Origin: an uncultured Parabacteroides sp.
GTDB lineage: Bacteria > Bacteroidota > Bacteroidia > Bacteroidales > Tannerellaceae
Assembly (NCBI RefSeq): GCF_905196875.1
Contig: NZ_CAJJWO010000053.1
Coordinates: 1 to 35,458 of the forward strand
Direction of reading: 5' to 3'
Length of the DNA stretch: 35,458 bases
Shown here: one piece after another, positions 24,241 to 33,663 of the stretch
Position numbering within the stretch: the stretch's first letter is position 1
How the letters are laid out: every line of letters starts with the position of its first letter
Notes under the pieces: model-generated
The model's input: only the letters and a program-made list of their open reading frames with translations
Databases searched by the model: none
Told to the model about the DNA's origin: nothing
Made by a program: the position numbers and the translations under genes

Positions 24241-26361
24241 TTATTCAATTGTAACCCAACGGTTCTCTTTCATACTGGTGATGCATCCGAAAGATGTCCG
24301 GGTAGTGTTGATGATGCTATCGAAAGGTATTAGTGGGTTACCTCCATTTTTTATCCGTTCGTTCAGTAATTCGAACTGTCGCTTATGTCCTTTATCCATA
24401 TTTCCTTTCATAGAGGAAAATCCTTTTATACCGTAACCTTCTAATTTTCTCCAGTTATCCAATATCAGTACGTGTTCTTGTGAGAACACTTCGATCCGTT
24501 CTTTGGCATACGATTTGGAACCGTTGGCGAAGTAGTTGATTACAGCATTAGTCCCGTTGGCGTACTGTAACAGGATGCTTGCATTGTCTGTATTTTCCTG
24601 TGGATTGACTCCCATAGCATTCATACATACGGCGGTAACATCGCTGTCGGCCAGAAAAGAACAAAGATCAATGAAATGACAAGCTTCCCCTATAATACGG
24701 CCGCCACCTGTATCGACATCGTGTACCCAAGAGTCTGCCGGAATGAATCCAGCATTCATTGTTGCGATAATATTTTTAGGACCATTGCCTGCAAGCTCTT
24801 TCATCTTTTCTGCAAAAGGGGAAAAGCGACGATTGAAACCAACGGTCAGTGTTACTTGTTCAGGGTTTTCTTTAATAGCTTCTATTATGGCATCCATTTC
24901 TACTGTGTTCAGACACAGAGGTTTTTCTACAAATACACTTTTCCCTATTTTCAATGTTTCAATAACCATTGGTGCATGTAGGTTATGTCGTGTCGATACA
25001 ATCACCAAATCAACTTCCGGATCTTCAAGTATCACATTGTAATCGGATGTTGCATATTCTGCATGAGCCTTTTTTGCGAGTATTTTTGCAGATAAACCCT
25101 GGGCACTGGCTATATATTTGATATTGGCATTTACTTTGTTTAGGGCAGGAATAATTGTGGAAGATGTAAAGTTGCCTGCACCAATAATACCAATTACTCC
25201 TTTCCCGGCTCTGAAGCCATGACTACCGACAGATATCGTAGTCTCTATTTTTGATATTTCAGGGAAACGAAGAATGGAGGCAATGGAACCTTTTTTTCGC
25301 ATATCTCCATAAATTTCTTCGTATTGGTTCAGGTCGACTTCTTCGGTTATCAGCGGTCTGACGTTTAATGTACCTGATGAAATAGTCTGAAGGATGGTTT
25401 TAAAGTTTCGTTTTTCTGTCCATCTGACGTAAGGTAATGGATAATCCTGACCTTTATTTTCGTAATTTTCATCGTATCGACCGGGGCCATACGAACAGGA
25501 AACCTGGAATGATAATTCTTTCTTATAGAAATCATCTCTGCGCATATTTAACCCGATGACGCCAACGAGAATGATCCGGCCCCGTTTTCTGGACATTTCG
25601 CAAGCTTCGTGAATGACATCATTGCTCTTGCTGGAGGCTGTTATTAATATCCCGTCAGCACCGATATACTCTGTTTGTTCCAGTACAAACTTGACAGGAT
25701 TTGTTCCTTCTTCAGGACTGATTGCTTGTATCCCCAGCTCGTTAGCCAAGTTTACTTTTTGTCGGTCATAGTCAATGCCGATTACTTTGCATCCGTTTGC
25801 TTTTAACAGTTGTGCCGTAACCAGCCCGATCAGTCCCAAGCCAATAACAACGATTGTTTCTCCTAGTTGAGGATTTAATAAACGTATTCCTTGCAGGCCG
25901 ATGGAACCTATTACGGTAAAAACAGCCTCTTCATCTGAGACGTTATCCGGTATCCGGGCTACCAGATTTTTAGGGACACATACAAATTCAGCATGATGTC
26001 CGTTGGAAGCAACCCGGTCACCTATCATAAATTCGGTTACTCCTTTTCCTACGGCAATAACTTTTCCAACATTACAATACCCCAGAGGTAATGGTTGCCC
26101 GAGTTTATTAAATACAGCCTCAAGGGTTGGTTGCAAACCGTCCGTTTTTATTTTATCCAATACCTGTTTTACTTTGTCCGGTTGTTGGCGTGCCTTATCG
26201 ATCAGGTTTGCTTTCCCAAATTCGACCAACATACGTTCGGTTCCCAAAGAAACCAGTGTATGTGTTGTTTTGATCAGAATATAGCCAGGCTTGACTTGTG
26301 GAACCGGGACTTCTTCAAGGATAGTTGCTCCTGTTTTTAGATCTTGAATTATTTGTTTCAT
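24241..26361 (-). CDS. bi-domain oxidoreductase: zinc-type dehydrogenase fused to Gfo/Idh/MocA domain
   Basis: A 706-residue fusion. Residues ~1-375 are a medium-chain alcohol-dehydrogenase-type domain with the Rossmann motif VVIGLGLIGL (171-180). Residues ~385-706 are a Gfo/Idh/MocA-type sugar oxidoreductase with a second Rossmann motif GIIGAGNFTSS (391-401), the VFVEKPLCL catalytic block (EKP at 479-481) and DTGGGRIIGEACHFID (~560). Two NAD(P) domains on one chain suggest a two-step redox change of a sugar, such as oxidation then reduction of a keto intermediate. It precedes the heparinase-like gene by 6 bp. The substrate is not known from sequence. Confidence 0.92.
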   Translation of the reverse strand: MKQIIQDLKTGATILEEVPVPQVKPGYILIKTTHTLVSLGTERMLVEFGKANLIDKARQQPDKVKQVLDKIKTDGLQPTLEAVFNKLGQPLPLGYCNVGKVIAVGKGVTEFMIGDRVASNGHHAEFVCVPKNLVARIPDNVSDEEAVFTVIGSIGLQGIRLLNPQLGETIVVIGLGLIGLVTAQLLKANGCKVIGIDYDRQKVNLANELGIQAISPEEGTNPVKFVLEQTEYIGADGILITASSKSNDVIHEACEMSRKRGRIILVGVIGLNMRRDDFYKKELSFQVSCSYGPGRYDENYENKGQDYPLPYVRWTEKRNFKTILQTISSGTLNVRPLITEEVDLNQYEEIYGDMRKKGSIASILRFPEISKIETTISVGSHGFRAGKGVIGIIGAGNFTSSTIIPALNKVNANIKYIASAQGLSAKILAKKAHAEYATSDYNVILEDPEVDLVIVSTRHNLHAPMVIETLKIGKSVFVEKPLCLNTVEMDAIIEAIKENPEQVTLTVGFNRRFSPFAEKMKELAGNGPKNIIATMNAGFIPADSWVHDVDTGGGRIIGEACHFIDLCSFLADSDVTAVCMNAMGVNPQENTDNASILLQYANGTNAVINYFANGSKSYAKERIEVFSQEHVLILDNWRKLEGYGIKGFSSMKGNMDKGHKRQFELLNERIKNGGNPLIPFDSIINTTRTSFGCITSMKENRWVTIE

Positions 26362-26364
26362 TGT

Positions 26365-27348
26365 TTAATGATTTATATTGTATATAATTTCATTTTCTCT
26401 CCTGCAAAGCGGAAAGTTCTTTTCGATACGTTCCCAAGCATATCGGCTTAACCGGCTTGTATCTTGATTCAGTAGCTCTTCTATAGCTTTCGCTATATTT
26501 TCCGGTTCCGGAACGACCAATATGGCTGCATCTTTCACAACAACCGGCACTTCACCGACCGCGCTTGTTATGACAGGTGCACCGCAACTCATCGCTTCTG
26601 CTATGGCAAGACCGAAACCTTCGTATCTGGAGGGTTGCAAATATATCCTGCAGTTTCGGAGATAATTGATTTTTTCTTCGGCCGATATCTCGCCGATCAG
26701 GAATATATTCTTTTGTAAATCCAGTTTGCTGATATAATTTTCGACATAGCTGGATGCATTCCCTTTATGTCCGGCAATATATAATTTGATCTCAGGATGT
26801 TTGTCTATTAACAGATGGATAGCATCTATTATTTCCAGGATACATTTCCGTTTAATATTTTCTTTTTCCATCCAGCAAATAGTAAATAGAAAATCATTGG
26901 AGCGATGAGGTAACGGACTATATTTTTTTGTATCTATACCATGAGGACTGTATATTGTGTTAGTTAATTTCCAATCCTTCCGTATTTGTTCGTATTCATG
27001 TTTGGAAACGAAGATATTTTTATTTGTAAGCCGAGTTGCCAGTTTCAGTAATAACCGTTGCCAGTATGGACGTCTGAAATAGTCTCTGTCTGCTTCCGGG
27101 CATTTGTAGTTATAGGTTCCTGTTATGTATGTTTTTTTTCTTTTTATTTTTGCCATAAGAGTGGGGAAGAATGCATATGTCCACCACCAGATAAAGATAA
27201 TATCGGCATTCCAGTCTATTTCTGAATAGTTGGTTGCTATTGTTAAGTTGGGGTCGATCTTTTTCAGAATATCAATATCCTGTTTGTAAAACTCGACTGT
27301 TTCAAGGAGTTTTCGATCTTTTATTTTGCAAAAGAAACATATCTTCAT
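26365..27348 (-). CDS. glycosyltransferase family 4
   Basis: A 327-residue GT-B transferase. It has a short N-terminal acceptor domain and a C-terminal donor domain with YLQPSRYEGFGLAIAEAMSCG (in two blocks, ~235-256), containing the E-x7-E motif of retaining GT4 enzymes, and APVITSAVGEVPVVV after it. Only 2-3 bp separate it from both neighbours, Wzx and the bi-domain oxidoreductase. It should add one sugar of the repeat unit on the cytoplasmic face. Donor and linkage are unknown. The region is more A+T-rich than the flanking core genes. Confidence 0.9.
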   Translation of the reverse strand: MKICFFCKIKDRKLLETVEFYKQDIDILKKIDPNLTIATNYSEIDWNADIIFIWWWTYAFFPTLMAKIKRKKTYITGTYNYKCPEADRDYFRRPYWQRLLLKLATRLTNKNIFVSKHEYEQIRKDWKLTNTIYSPHGIDTKKYSPLPHRSNDFLFTICWMEKENIKRKCILEIIDAIHLLIDKHPEIKLYIAGHKGNASSYVENYISKLDLQKNIFLIGEISAEEKINYLRNCRIYLQPSRYEGFGLAIAEAMSCGAPVITSAVGEVPVVVKDAAILVVPEPENIAKAIEELLNQDTSRLSRYAWERIEKNFPLCRRENEIIYNINH

Positions 27349-27350
27349 TT

Positions 27351-28766
27351 CTATATATTATTATATTGTTGTTTTAATGATTTATATAATCCTCTTACTC
27401 CGATTGTAAATAAGTTTTTAAGTGAGATATGCAGATCCCTTAAAACGTATTGGGGCCACCTCCAGTTATTATAAGCCAATTGCACGATGAACGGAGAGAC
27501 TATCAATCCCCAGATACCCCATGAAGTCGTTTTTATGATAATGACAGATAAGAGCAGAGAGAGAACAGATGAAATAAGATATGGGAAGGTATAAGGCAAT
27601 ATATTCCCTGTCGAGATGTAAGATGCAAAAAGCGATTGGTTGGCTTCAAGAAACAAATAGATGGAAAGTGCCAGGTAAATCCATAAATTTATCTGGGTTT
27701 TCGCTCCCAATATTTTTAGTAGAGGGAATCCGGCAGCAATGACGCCTATTGATAAAAAGAGGAATGCAAAAATAAAAACGACCCATGATCTTGCAAAGAT
27801 GAATCTTTTCCTTTTTAAATCTCTATGTAAATTCGCCTCTGTCAATGCCGGTTGATTTGTTGAATAATAAATTGTTGAAAAAGATGATACTATGGTTATT
27901 ATCTGGATGGATAAAGCATAACTGGCCGTTTCAGCTAATCCAAGATATAAGGAACAGATAATTGTATTTGATTGAGAAGTGAAGTATCTGGAAAGCATGA
28001 CTATTCCGTCACGCCAGGCATTATGCCATATAATTTTAAAATTCTTAATTACATTTTGTTTGTCTGTTCTTTTTTCTGTCGCGATCAACTGGCGATATAT
28101 ATTAAAACTACGGATCAACAATAGTCGGAAAATAACTCCGCTGATAAGATAGGCTGCTGAAACAGACAAAAGTCCTTGTCCGTAATACAGCCCGATACCT
28201 GCAACACAAAGTTGGGCCATTTTAGAAAAAACTGTCGCTTTACTAAGTGCAACAAAGTTTCCCAGTCCTCTGAAAATTGCATTATAGTATGAAAAATAGA
28301 GATTGATAAAACATGCGACGGAATAACAGAACCATGCCAATAATATTTTCCAGCTAAACAATTCTCCTGATATATATATAACATAATAGGTTCCTCCGAT
28401 TAGTAAAATGATAAGTACAAGGCTGGCAATCAGAAGATAGATTAACTGTGCTGTCTTTATAAGATTTGAAAATAATGAATAATTAATCTCTTCTACAACC
28501 GGGGCTGTGGATAAGCCTGTTTTTTGTAATGAGGATGCACCAGAAAAACTATATGTGATCTGCCGGGCCATTTGGGGTGCAAAACCGAAATCAAACAAAG
28601 AGACAAAAGTTCCTATACTAAGAAATACATACCAAAGCCCAAGTTCTTGAGGTTGTAGGAAATGTAAAACGATGGGTAATAAGATAATATTGATACCCAA
28701 CGACCATCCGTATCCCAGATAATTCCATATAAGATCTTTGTTCGATATCTTTATTTGTTTATTCAT
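27351..28766 (-). CDS. wzx: Wzx-type polysaccharide flippase
   Basis: A 471-residue, very hydrophobic protein with about 12-14 transmembrane segments, beginning NKDLIWNYLGYGWSLGIN and continuing as alternating helices and short loops. This is the layout of the MATE/PST-like Wzx flippases that move undecaprenyl-linked repeat units across the inner membrane. The cytoplasmic ARQITYSFSGASSLQKTG loop is typical. It overlaps the Wzy gene by 4 bp and has a glycosyltransferase gene 2 bp downstream. Identity as Wzx rests on topology and context, since the sequences vary greatly. Confidence 0.88.
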   Translation of the reverse strand: MNKQIKISNKDLIWNYLGYGWSLGINIILLPIVLHFLQPQELGLWYVFLSIGTFVSLFDFGFAPQMARQITYSFSGASSLQKTGLSTAPVVEEINYSLFSNLIKTAQLIYLLIASLVLIILLIGGTYYVIYISGELFSWKILLAWFCYSVACFINLYFSYYNAIFRGLGNFVALSKATVFSKMAQLCVAGIGLYYGQGLLSVSAAYLISGVIFRLLLIRSFNIYRQLIATEKRTDKQNVIKNFKIIWHNAWRDGIVMLSRYFTSQSNTIICSLYLGLAETASYALSIQIITIVSSFSTIYYSTNQPALTEANLHRDLKRKRFIFARSWVVFIFAFLFLSIGVIAAGFPLLKILGAKTQINLWIYLALSIYLFLEANQSLFASYISTGNILPYTFPYLISSVLSLLLSVIIIKTTSWGIWGLIVSPFIVQLAYNNWRWPQYVLRDLHISLKNLFTIGVRGLYKSLKQQYNNI

Positions 28767-30244
28767 ATTTTCTTTTTGCTGTTTAGTTTGTTTTTATCTG
28801 CATCATAGCATGATAATGTCAATGCGGATACTCCGAATATTCCCAGAGAGATAGAATATCCGAAAAAGAAAAGTAGCCATAGGCACCCTATAATCCCCCA
28901 GGGGGAATAGCGGAATGTTTGTACGCCGCGCTTCAGTATTATAATTAAACATATCAACCCCAATAATCCGAATTTTAAGAAAATTGTATTGACTGTTTCG
29001 TGAAGAATGATAAAGGAGTTGTTAGAATACTGATCTTCTGAAAAAGAGTCGATCAGATAACTCCCGAAGCTGTTTCTGTGATCTTTGATACTTCCTGCAA
29101 ATCCTTTTCCTTCGATAAGATATAAGGGTTTGAGTTTATATTCTTCTATGATATTGAGAAACTCTTCTATTCTTTGTTTCGGGGAGGAAGGGATATTTAT
29201 ATACCATTCTGGGTCTACAACAGATAGGAGCAGAACTGCTTGCGTTAGTTTTCCCGAAGATAGGCTATCTCCTGAACTGGCTTTATTTTGTATATAATTC
29301 ATTGTTATCCCAGATACTCCTAGGATACAAAACATTGTGAATAACAGAATCTTCTTTTTCCCTCGTTGGTATGTAATAATAAAAATAGCAAGAAGTAAAT
29401 ACAGGATAGACAACCAGGATTTACCTCCTAATGCATTAGAAAACTTAAATTGTAATACTATACAAATCAGGAAAATAAATATGGCGGTCCACTTCATGTC
29501 GTATTCTTTGTAAAAGGCGAAGCAGATGATTAAAGGAGCAAAAAACAGAGTTAGAGGAACAAGTAATATTTCTTCGGTACCATACCAACCGTTTAATTTC
29601 AACAGTATGCTTACTATTGCGCAGATCGGGAGGCTGATAAGAATAGCAATCATAGCTTTCCTTAGCAATAAATAAAATTTGTCATCAGTCAATAACTGGT
29701 AGCAGAAATAAATGACAAATAGGGATAAAGAAGTGATTGTAATCAGGTCTTTAACAAAATAAGAGGACCAATCGATATGTGTTATGTTATTGTCATTAAT
29801 CAGGATACCGGTAAGCCCCATCATAAATCCAATAACAGGAATCCAGCAAGCCCATTTTAGTAGGGTATAAGTCTGTTTATATTCAATCTTCAGGTGTTTT
29901 AGGCGTCTTAATTTGGGAAAAATATAGATCCCTGGCAGACATATCAAGAGATAGAATAGGTATCCTTTTACGACAGGTAAAAATAAAAAAGTATATACTA
30001 CCGATCCTACAGTCCCGGTAACAAAAGCCGGAACATCGAAAGTTCCTGATATAACGATCAGTAAATATATCAGTAGATAGGCTATTTTCTTTCTGATGAA
30101 AAGATATATGGCAGCTAGAAACTCCAATAATCCGAAAGAGCCTGATAGTAAGGGTATATTTATGATTACGATGTGGATTGTATATAATACAATAATAAAT
30201 AGTATTAACTTCAAATCAAAACTATTTTTATTTGTTTTTGTCAT
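28763..30244 (-). CDS. wzy: Wzy-type O-antigen/capsule polymerase
   Basis: A 493-residue integral membrane protein with about 11-12 hydrophobic segments and one large hydrophilic loop in the C-terminal half (roughly 310-420, including the SSPKQRIEEFLNIIEEYK and SFSEDQYSNNSF stretches). That is the usual layout of Wzy polymerases, which join repeat units in the periplasm. I chose the ATG at 30244 (MTKTNKNSFDLKL); an upstream start at 30307 would lie 80 bp inside the preceding glycosyltransferase gene. The chosen start still overlaps that gene by 17 bp. It is one of the most A+T-rich genes in the window. No sequence motif proves function. Confidence 0.82.
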   Translation of the reverse strand: MTKTNKNSFDLKLILFIIVLYTIHIVIINIPLLSGSFGLLEFLAAIYLFIRKKIAYLLIYLLIVISGTFDVPAFVTGTVGSVVYTFLFLPVVKGYLFYLLICLPGIYIFPKLRRLKHLKIEYKQTYTLLKWACWIPVIGFMMGLTGILINDNNITHIDWSSYFVKDLITITSLSLFVIYFCYQLLTDDKFYLLLRKAMIAILISLPICAIVSILLKLNGWYGTEEILLVPLTLFFAPLIICFAFYKEYDMKWTAIFIFLICIVLQFKFSNALGGKSWLSILYLLLAIFIITYQRGKKKILLFTMFCILGVSGITMNYIQNKASSGDSLSSGKLTQAVLLLSVVDPEWYINIPSSPKQRIEEFLNIIEEYKLKPLYLIEGKGFAGSIKDHRNSFGSYLIDSFSEDQYSNNSFIILHETVNTIFLKFGLLGLICLIIILKRGVQTFRYSPWGIIGCLWLLFFFGYSISLGIFGVSALTLSCYDADKNKLNSKKKI

Positions 30245-31286
30245 CGAATATTTCTTCCAATTTGTGCATAACAACCTTATCCGAATGTCGTTCAGTAAAT
30301 AAATCAAGTTCTTTCTTCATTTGTTCTTTTTCCGGTGTCTGGAATCCGATCAATATATCGAACAGTTCATCAGCAGATGCGATGAGTTTGCATGATGTCG
30401 GATAATTATCAGAAAAATAACTCACGATGGGAACCTTTGTGCCTATGACTGTCTTTTTATGATTGAAAGCATCCATGATTGCTCCGGACATCCTGTTTTT
30501 ATAAGATTCGGGATATAGGGCCAGGATCGCTTTGGCTGAATAAAAATAACGGTCGTATTCTTCTCTTTGTAAATGTCCTTTTAATATTTTGATGGTATTA
30601 CTGTCATAGTTCCATTCTTTTGATCTCAGGATCAGTTTGATTCCATTCTTTTCTAAAAGATGTTCTTTGGATTCTTTTTCGACAATTCTTTTTATTAATT
30701 GCTCGTCATTAGCATAACCTAACCCGACAAATGTATTGCTGCAACTGTTTATTTGTGTATCCTCCCGTTCCGGTAAAATCAGCGGATGCGGTAATACGAA
30801 AACTCTATGTGGTGATATGTGCAGTTCATTTACCAAATAGTCTTTTATAAAGTCTGTAAAAACAATATGATTTACAGAGTTGGCATAAGAAAGGAATATC
30901 TTTTTTTTATAACGATTCTCGAGTTCAGCTGTATTCCTGTGATGAAATAGATACATATCTTTTCTGAAAAAGAGAAAACGGCCAATTGCAAAACCAACAG
31001 TATCGAATGTGAAAAATAATATCTTATCGTACTTAACAAATAATACACTAAGAAACCCCATAAGAAAATTCCATACCTGATAGCATTGATTCAAAAAGAT
31101 ATTACAGCTTAATGGTAGCAATAGTTTGTTGGTGCAAATCTTTACGTTTGAGGGGTATTTATTCGTGTAGTATCCAGCTTTGTTTAGTACAGTCAAATCT
31201 GCAAAACGGGATAAAAGGTCGATTAATTTTGAATTTAGGTCTTTATGTCCAACAGGGAATATTGTATCAAAAATGACAAGTCTCAT
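30228..31286 (-). CDS. glycosyltransferase, GT-B type
   Basis: A 352-residue protein, probably a GT-B glycosyltransferase. The opening MRLVIFDTIFPVGHKDLNSK, the middle hinge HRVFVLPHPLILP (~160-172) and the C-terminal block ALYPESYKNRMSGAIMDAF with GTKVPIVSYF resemble the acceptor/donor halves of such enzymes, but the E-x7-E motif is not clean. It overlaps the upstream glycosyltransferase gene by 4 bp and the Wzy gene at its 3' end. High A+T and many Lys/Asn/Ile codons mark it as part of the variable core of the locus. Donor sugar is unknown. Confidence 0.78.
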   Translation of the reverse strand: MRLVIFDTIFPVGHKDLNSKLIDLLSRFADLTVLNKAGYYTNKYPSNVKICTNKLLLPLSCNIFLNQCYQVWNFLMGFLSVLFVKYDKILFFTFDTVGFAIGRFLFFRKDMYLFHHRNTAELENRYKKKIFLSYANSVNHIVFTDFIKDYLVNELHISPHRVFVLPHPLILPEREDTQINSCSNTFVGLGYANDEQLIKRIVEKESKEHLLEKNGIKLILRSKEWNYDSNTIKILKGHLQREEYDRYFYSAKAILALYPESYKNRMSGAIMDAFNHKKTVIGTKVPIVSYFSDNYPTSCKLIASADELFDILIGFQTPEKEQMKKELDLFTERHSDKVVMHKLEEIFDDKNK

Positions 31287-32425
31287 GATTCGATGATATT
31301 TTCTACAATTTGTACCATATCAATGTTATTGTATAGTCTTTTAGATTCTTCCTTATACTTTGAATAGTCGGAATCTATTGTTTTTATTGTTGATATAATG
31401 CTCTGTGCTGTAAGTGGGTCGGGGAGGGCGATCCCTGCTTTGTTTTCTGTAAAAGCAAATTTTAAGGCCGGAAGATCATTGGCTATCATAGGTATCCCGA
31501 ATTTGGAATACTCATATATTTTATTGGGGGCGCAGTATAACACATTGATCATTTGTCCGATATTTTTGCCTAATGAATTATATGCCAATATTCCTATATG
31601 GGCCATTTCTGTTATATAGAGATGAAGAGGAGGAGGGAGAAACGGAACGAATATATTTCTTTGATTTTCGTACTTCTCTTTAAGGTTTTTTTGATAATCA
31701 TTACTTGAACCCATTAAAAAGAATACATATTCATCCGGAAGTTTGCCTATTGCCTCAAAGAATTTATCTAACTGTCTTTCCGGTTGAAATGCACCCTGGT
31801 ACAGAATGATTTTCTTATTTTTGTACTGCTTTTTTAAAGTCGTTACTATTGCCGGGACTTCCTCCGATTCATTGCCGCTTTGTATTTGAAAGGGTTTGTT
31901 TGGCAACACTACCGGTAACTCTTTCAGACAGAATAATGCTTGTGTAATATGTGCACGATTATATTCACAGCAAATAATCTTCCGGGCTTTTGCCAGTTTG
32001 GCTTTGTAATCGCAAAATCCGGTAAGAAGTTTATATCCGAAATTTAAGTCTGCATCCCTGAATTCAAGTAAATGAGCTATACATCTATGAGTATCAAATG
32101 ATTTTATGAACAGGAGGGCTGTTTCAAAATGGATAAACCATAGATAGGTATTCTCTGAATATTCCTTTTCGATAATCTTTTTTACTCTTTTTCTGAATGT
32201 GAGTTGTTGGGTAAACCGCTTTAAAGCATTGCCATGATATTGATCTTGTATGTATAATTTAACGCCCAGTGATTGTAATGACTGCTTGACGTGCATACTG
32301 GAACAAGCTCCGATGTACAAAACTTCGTATCCCAGCGTGACCAAAATATTACATAATGATATTACCGGTGGATAAAGAGTAATATCATGCTTCATTATTA
32401 ACAGTATTTTCTTCTTATGTTGCAT
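31283..32425 (-). CDS. glycosyltransferase, GT4-like
   Basis: A 380-residue protein with a GT-B layout. The N-terminal half holds a Rossmann-like start (KKILLIMKHDITLYPPVISL) and CCEYNRAHIT (~152). The C-terminal half has KKIILYQGAFQPERQLDKF (~205-223) and a donor region with NKIYEYSKFGIPMIANDLPAL (in two blocks, ~303-323). This fits family-4-like transferases. It starts 12 bp after wecC and overlaps the next transferase by 4 bp. It probably adds an early sugar of the repeat unit; specificity is unknown. Confidence 0.85.
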   Translation of the reverse strand: MQHKKKILLIMKHDITLYPPVISLCNILVTLGYEVLYIGACSSMHVKQSLQSLGVKLYIQDQYHGNALKRFTQQLTFRKRVKKIIEKEYSENTYLWFIHFETALLFIKSFDTHRCIAHLLEFRDADLNFGYKLLTGFCDYKAKLAKARKIICCEYNRAHITQALFCLKELPVVLPNKPFQIQSGNESEEVPAIVTTLKKQYKNKKIILYQGAFQPERQLDKFFEAIGKLPDEYVFFLMGSSNDYQKNLKEKYENQRNIFVPFLPPPLHLYITEMAHIGILAYNSLGKNIGQMINVLYCAPNKIYEYSKFGIPMIANDLPALKFAFTENKAGIALPDPLTAQSIISTIKTIDSDYSKYKEESKRLYNNIDMVQIVENIIES

Positions 32426-32437
32426 ACCTTCAATAAA

Positions 32438-33646
32438 TTATGCCTTTTTGAATATCCCACAAAAATCCAATATCACCTTATCTTCCCTGTAAGGCAACTC
32501 TTTAAACTCCTTATGTGCCACCATCAATGCTACGATATCCGCTTTTTCGTATGCTTCTTTGTAATCGGTAAGTTTAAATACCTTGTGTACTTCGACGTTT
32601 GGCTCCACAACCAGAATGTCGGCATTGTTATGGCCTTGTATCACTTTCGTGGTAATATATTTGGCCGGTGATTCCCGTAAATCGTCGATATTCGGTTTGA
32701 AGGCCAAGCCCATCATGGCGACAATCGGTTTACGATGATGTTGCAATTCAAATTTGAGCATGGCGTTTTCTATCTTTTCTGCACACCAGAAAGCTTTGTA
32801 GTTGTTAATCTCACGTGCTTTGGCTATCAGCTGTGATTCATAAGGGAATTCTGCCGTGATGAAATAAGGGTCGACAGCGATACAATGTCCACCAACACCG
32901 GCACCCGGTTGAAGAATCTTTACCCGCGGATGTTTGTTGGCCAGTTCTACCAGTTCCCATACATTGATCCCTGCTTTGTCGCATATCAGCGACAACTCAT
33001 TGGCAAAAGCGATCTGTACGTCACGGGAAGAGTTCTCCGTTAACTTACACATCTCAGCTGTTTTAGCATTCGTCTTATGTAATGTCCCTTTTACAAAACG
33101 ACTGTAGAACTCTATTGCTTTTTCCGTTGATGCAGGATCGATACCACCGATCACCCGGTCGTTATGTACTAACTCATAGATTACATTACCCGGTAATACA
33201 CGTTCCGGACAGTAGGCGATGTATATCTTGTCCTTCAGCTCTGGACGAATGGTAAAAATCAGTTCTGTCATTTTATTCGTCGTCCCTACCGGAGAGGTCG
33301 ATTCTATAATAAACAGATCGTTCTCTTTCAGAAGAGGAATAACGGAACGTGTTGCGGTCTCGACATAAGAGATATCCGGTTCATGATTTCCTTTGAAAGG
33401 TGTCGGTACAACAATCAGGTATACGTCGCTGACCTCCGGTTTAACCGAGGCTTTCAGATGACCGGCTGCTACTACCTGCTGGCATAACTCCTGCAATCCA
33501 AGCTCTACGATATGTATCTGTCCTTTATTGGTCATATCTACAACCTGCGGGTTGATGTCTACACCAACTACATCGATGCCGTTGCCGGCTGCTATTATTG
33601 CTGTGGGCAGGCCTATGTAGCCAAGCCCCATAAAACATGCTTTCAT
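32438..33646 (-). CDS. wecC: UDP-N-acetyl-D-mannosamine dehydrogenase
   Basis: A 402-residue UDP-sugar dehydrogenase that oxidises UDP-ManNAc to UDP-ManNAcA in two NAD-dependent steps. It has the N-terminal Rossmann motif GLGYIGLP (7-14), the STSPVGTT block (~116-123), Lys201 in MCKLTENSSRD, and catalytic Cys255 in GVGGHCIAVDP. The GHCIAVDPYF sequence is typical of WecC rather than of UDP-glucose dehydrogenases. Together with wecB at the other end of the operon it predicts a ManNAcA residue in the polymer. It starts 17 bp after the initiating transferase gene. Confidence 0.94.
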   Translation of the reverse strand: MKACFMGLGYIGLPTAIIAAGNGIDVVGVDINPQVVDMTNKGQIHIVELGLQELCQQVVAAGHLKASVKPEVSDVYLIVVPTPFKGNHEPDISYVETATRSVIPLLKENDLFIIESTSPVGTTNKMTELIFTIRPELKDKIYIAYCPERVLPGNVIYELVHNDRVIGGIDPASTEKAIEFYSRFVKGTLHKTNAKTAEMCKLTENSSRDVQIAFANELSLICDKAGINVWELVELANKHPRVKILQPGAGVGGHCIAVDPYFITAEFPYESQLIAKAREINNYKAFWCAEKIENAMLKFELQHHRKPIVAMMGLAFKPNIDDLRESPAKYITTKVIQGHNNADILVVEPNVEVHKVFKLTDYKEAYEKADIVALMVAHKEFKELPYREDKVILDFCGIFKKA

Positions 33647-33663
33647 ACTTTTAGTTCAGTCTT

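Noticed and set aside
30245..30307. Upstream start for the Wzy gene
   Set aside because: It would lie 80 bp inside the preceding glycosyltransferase gene; the ATG at 30244 gives a normal polymerase N-terminus.
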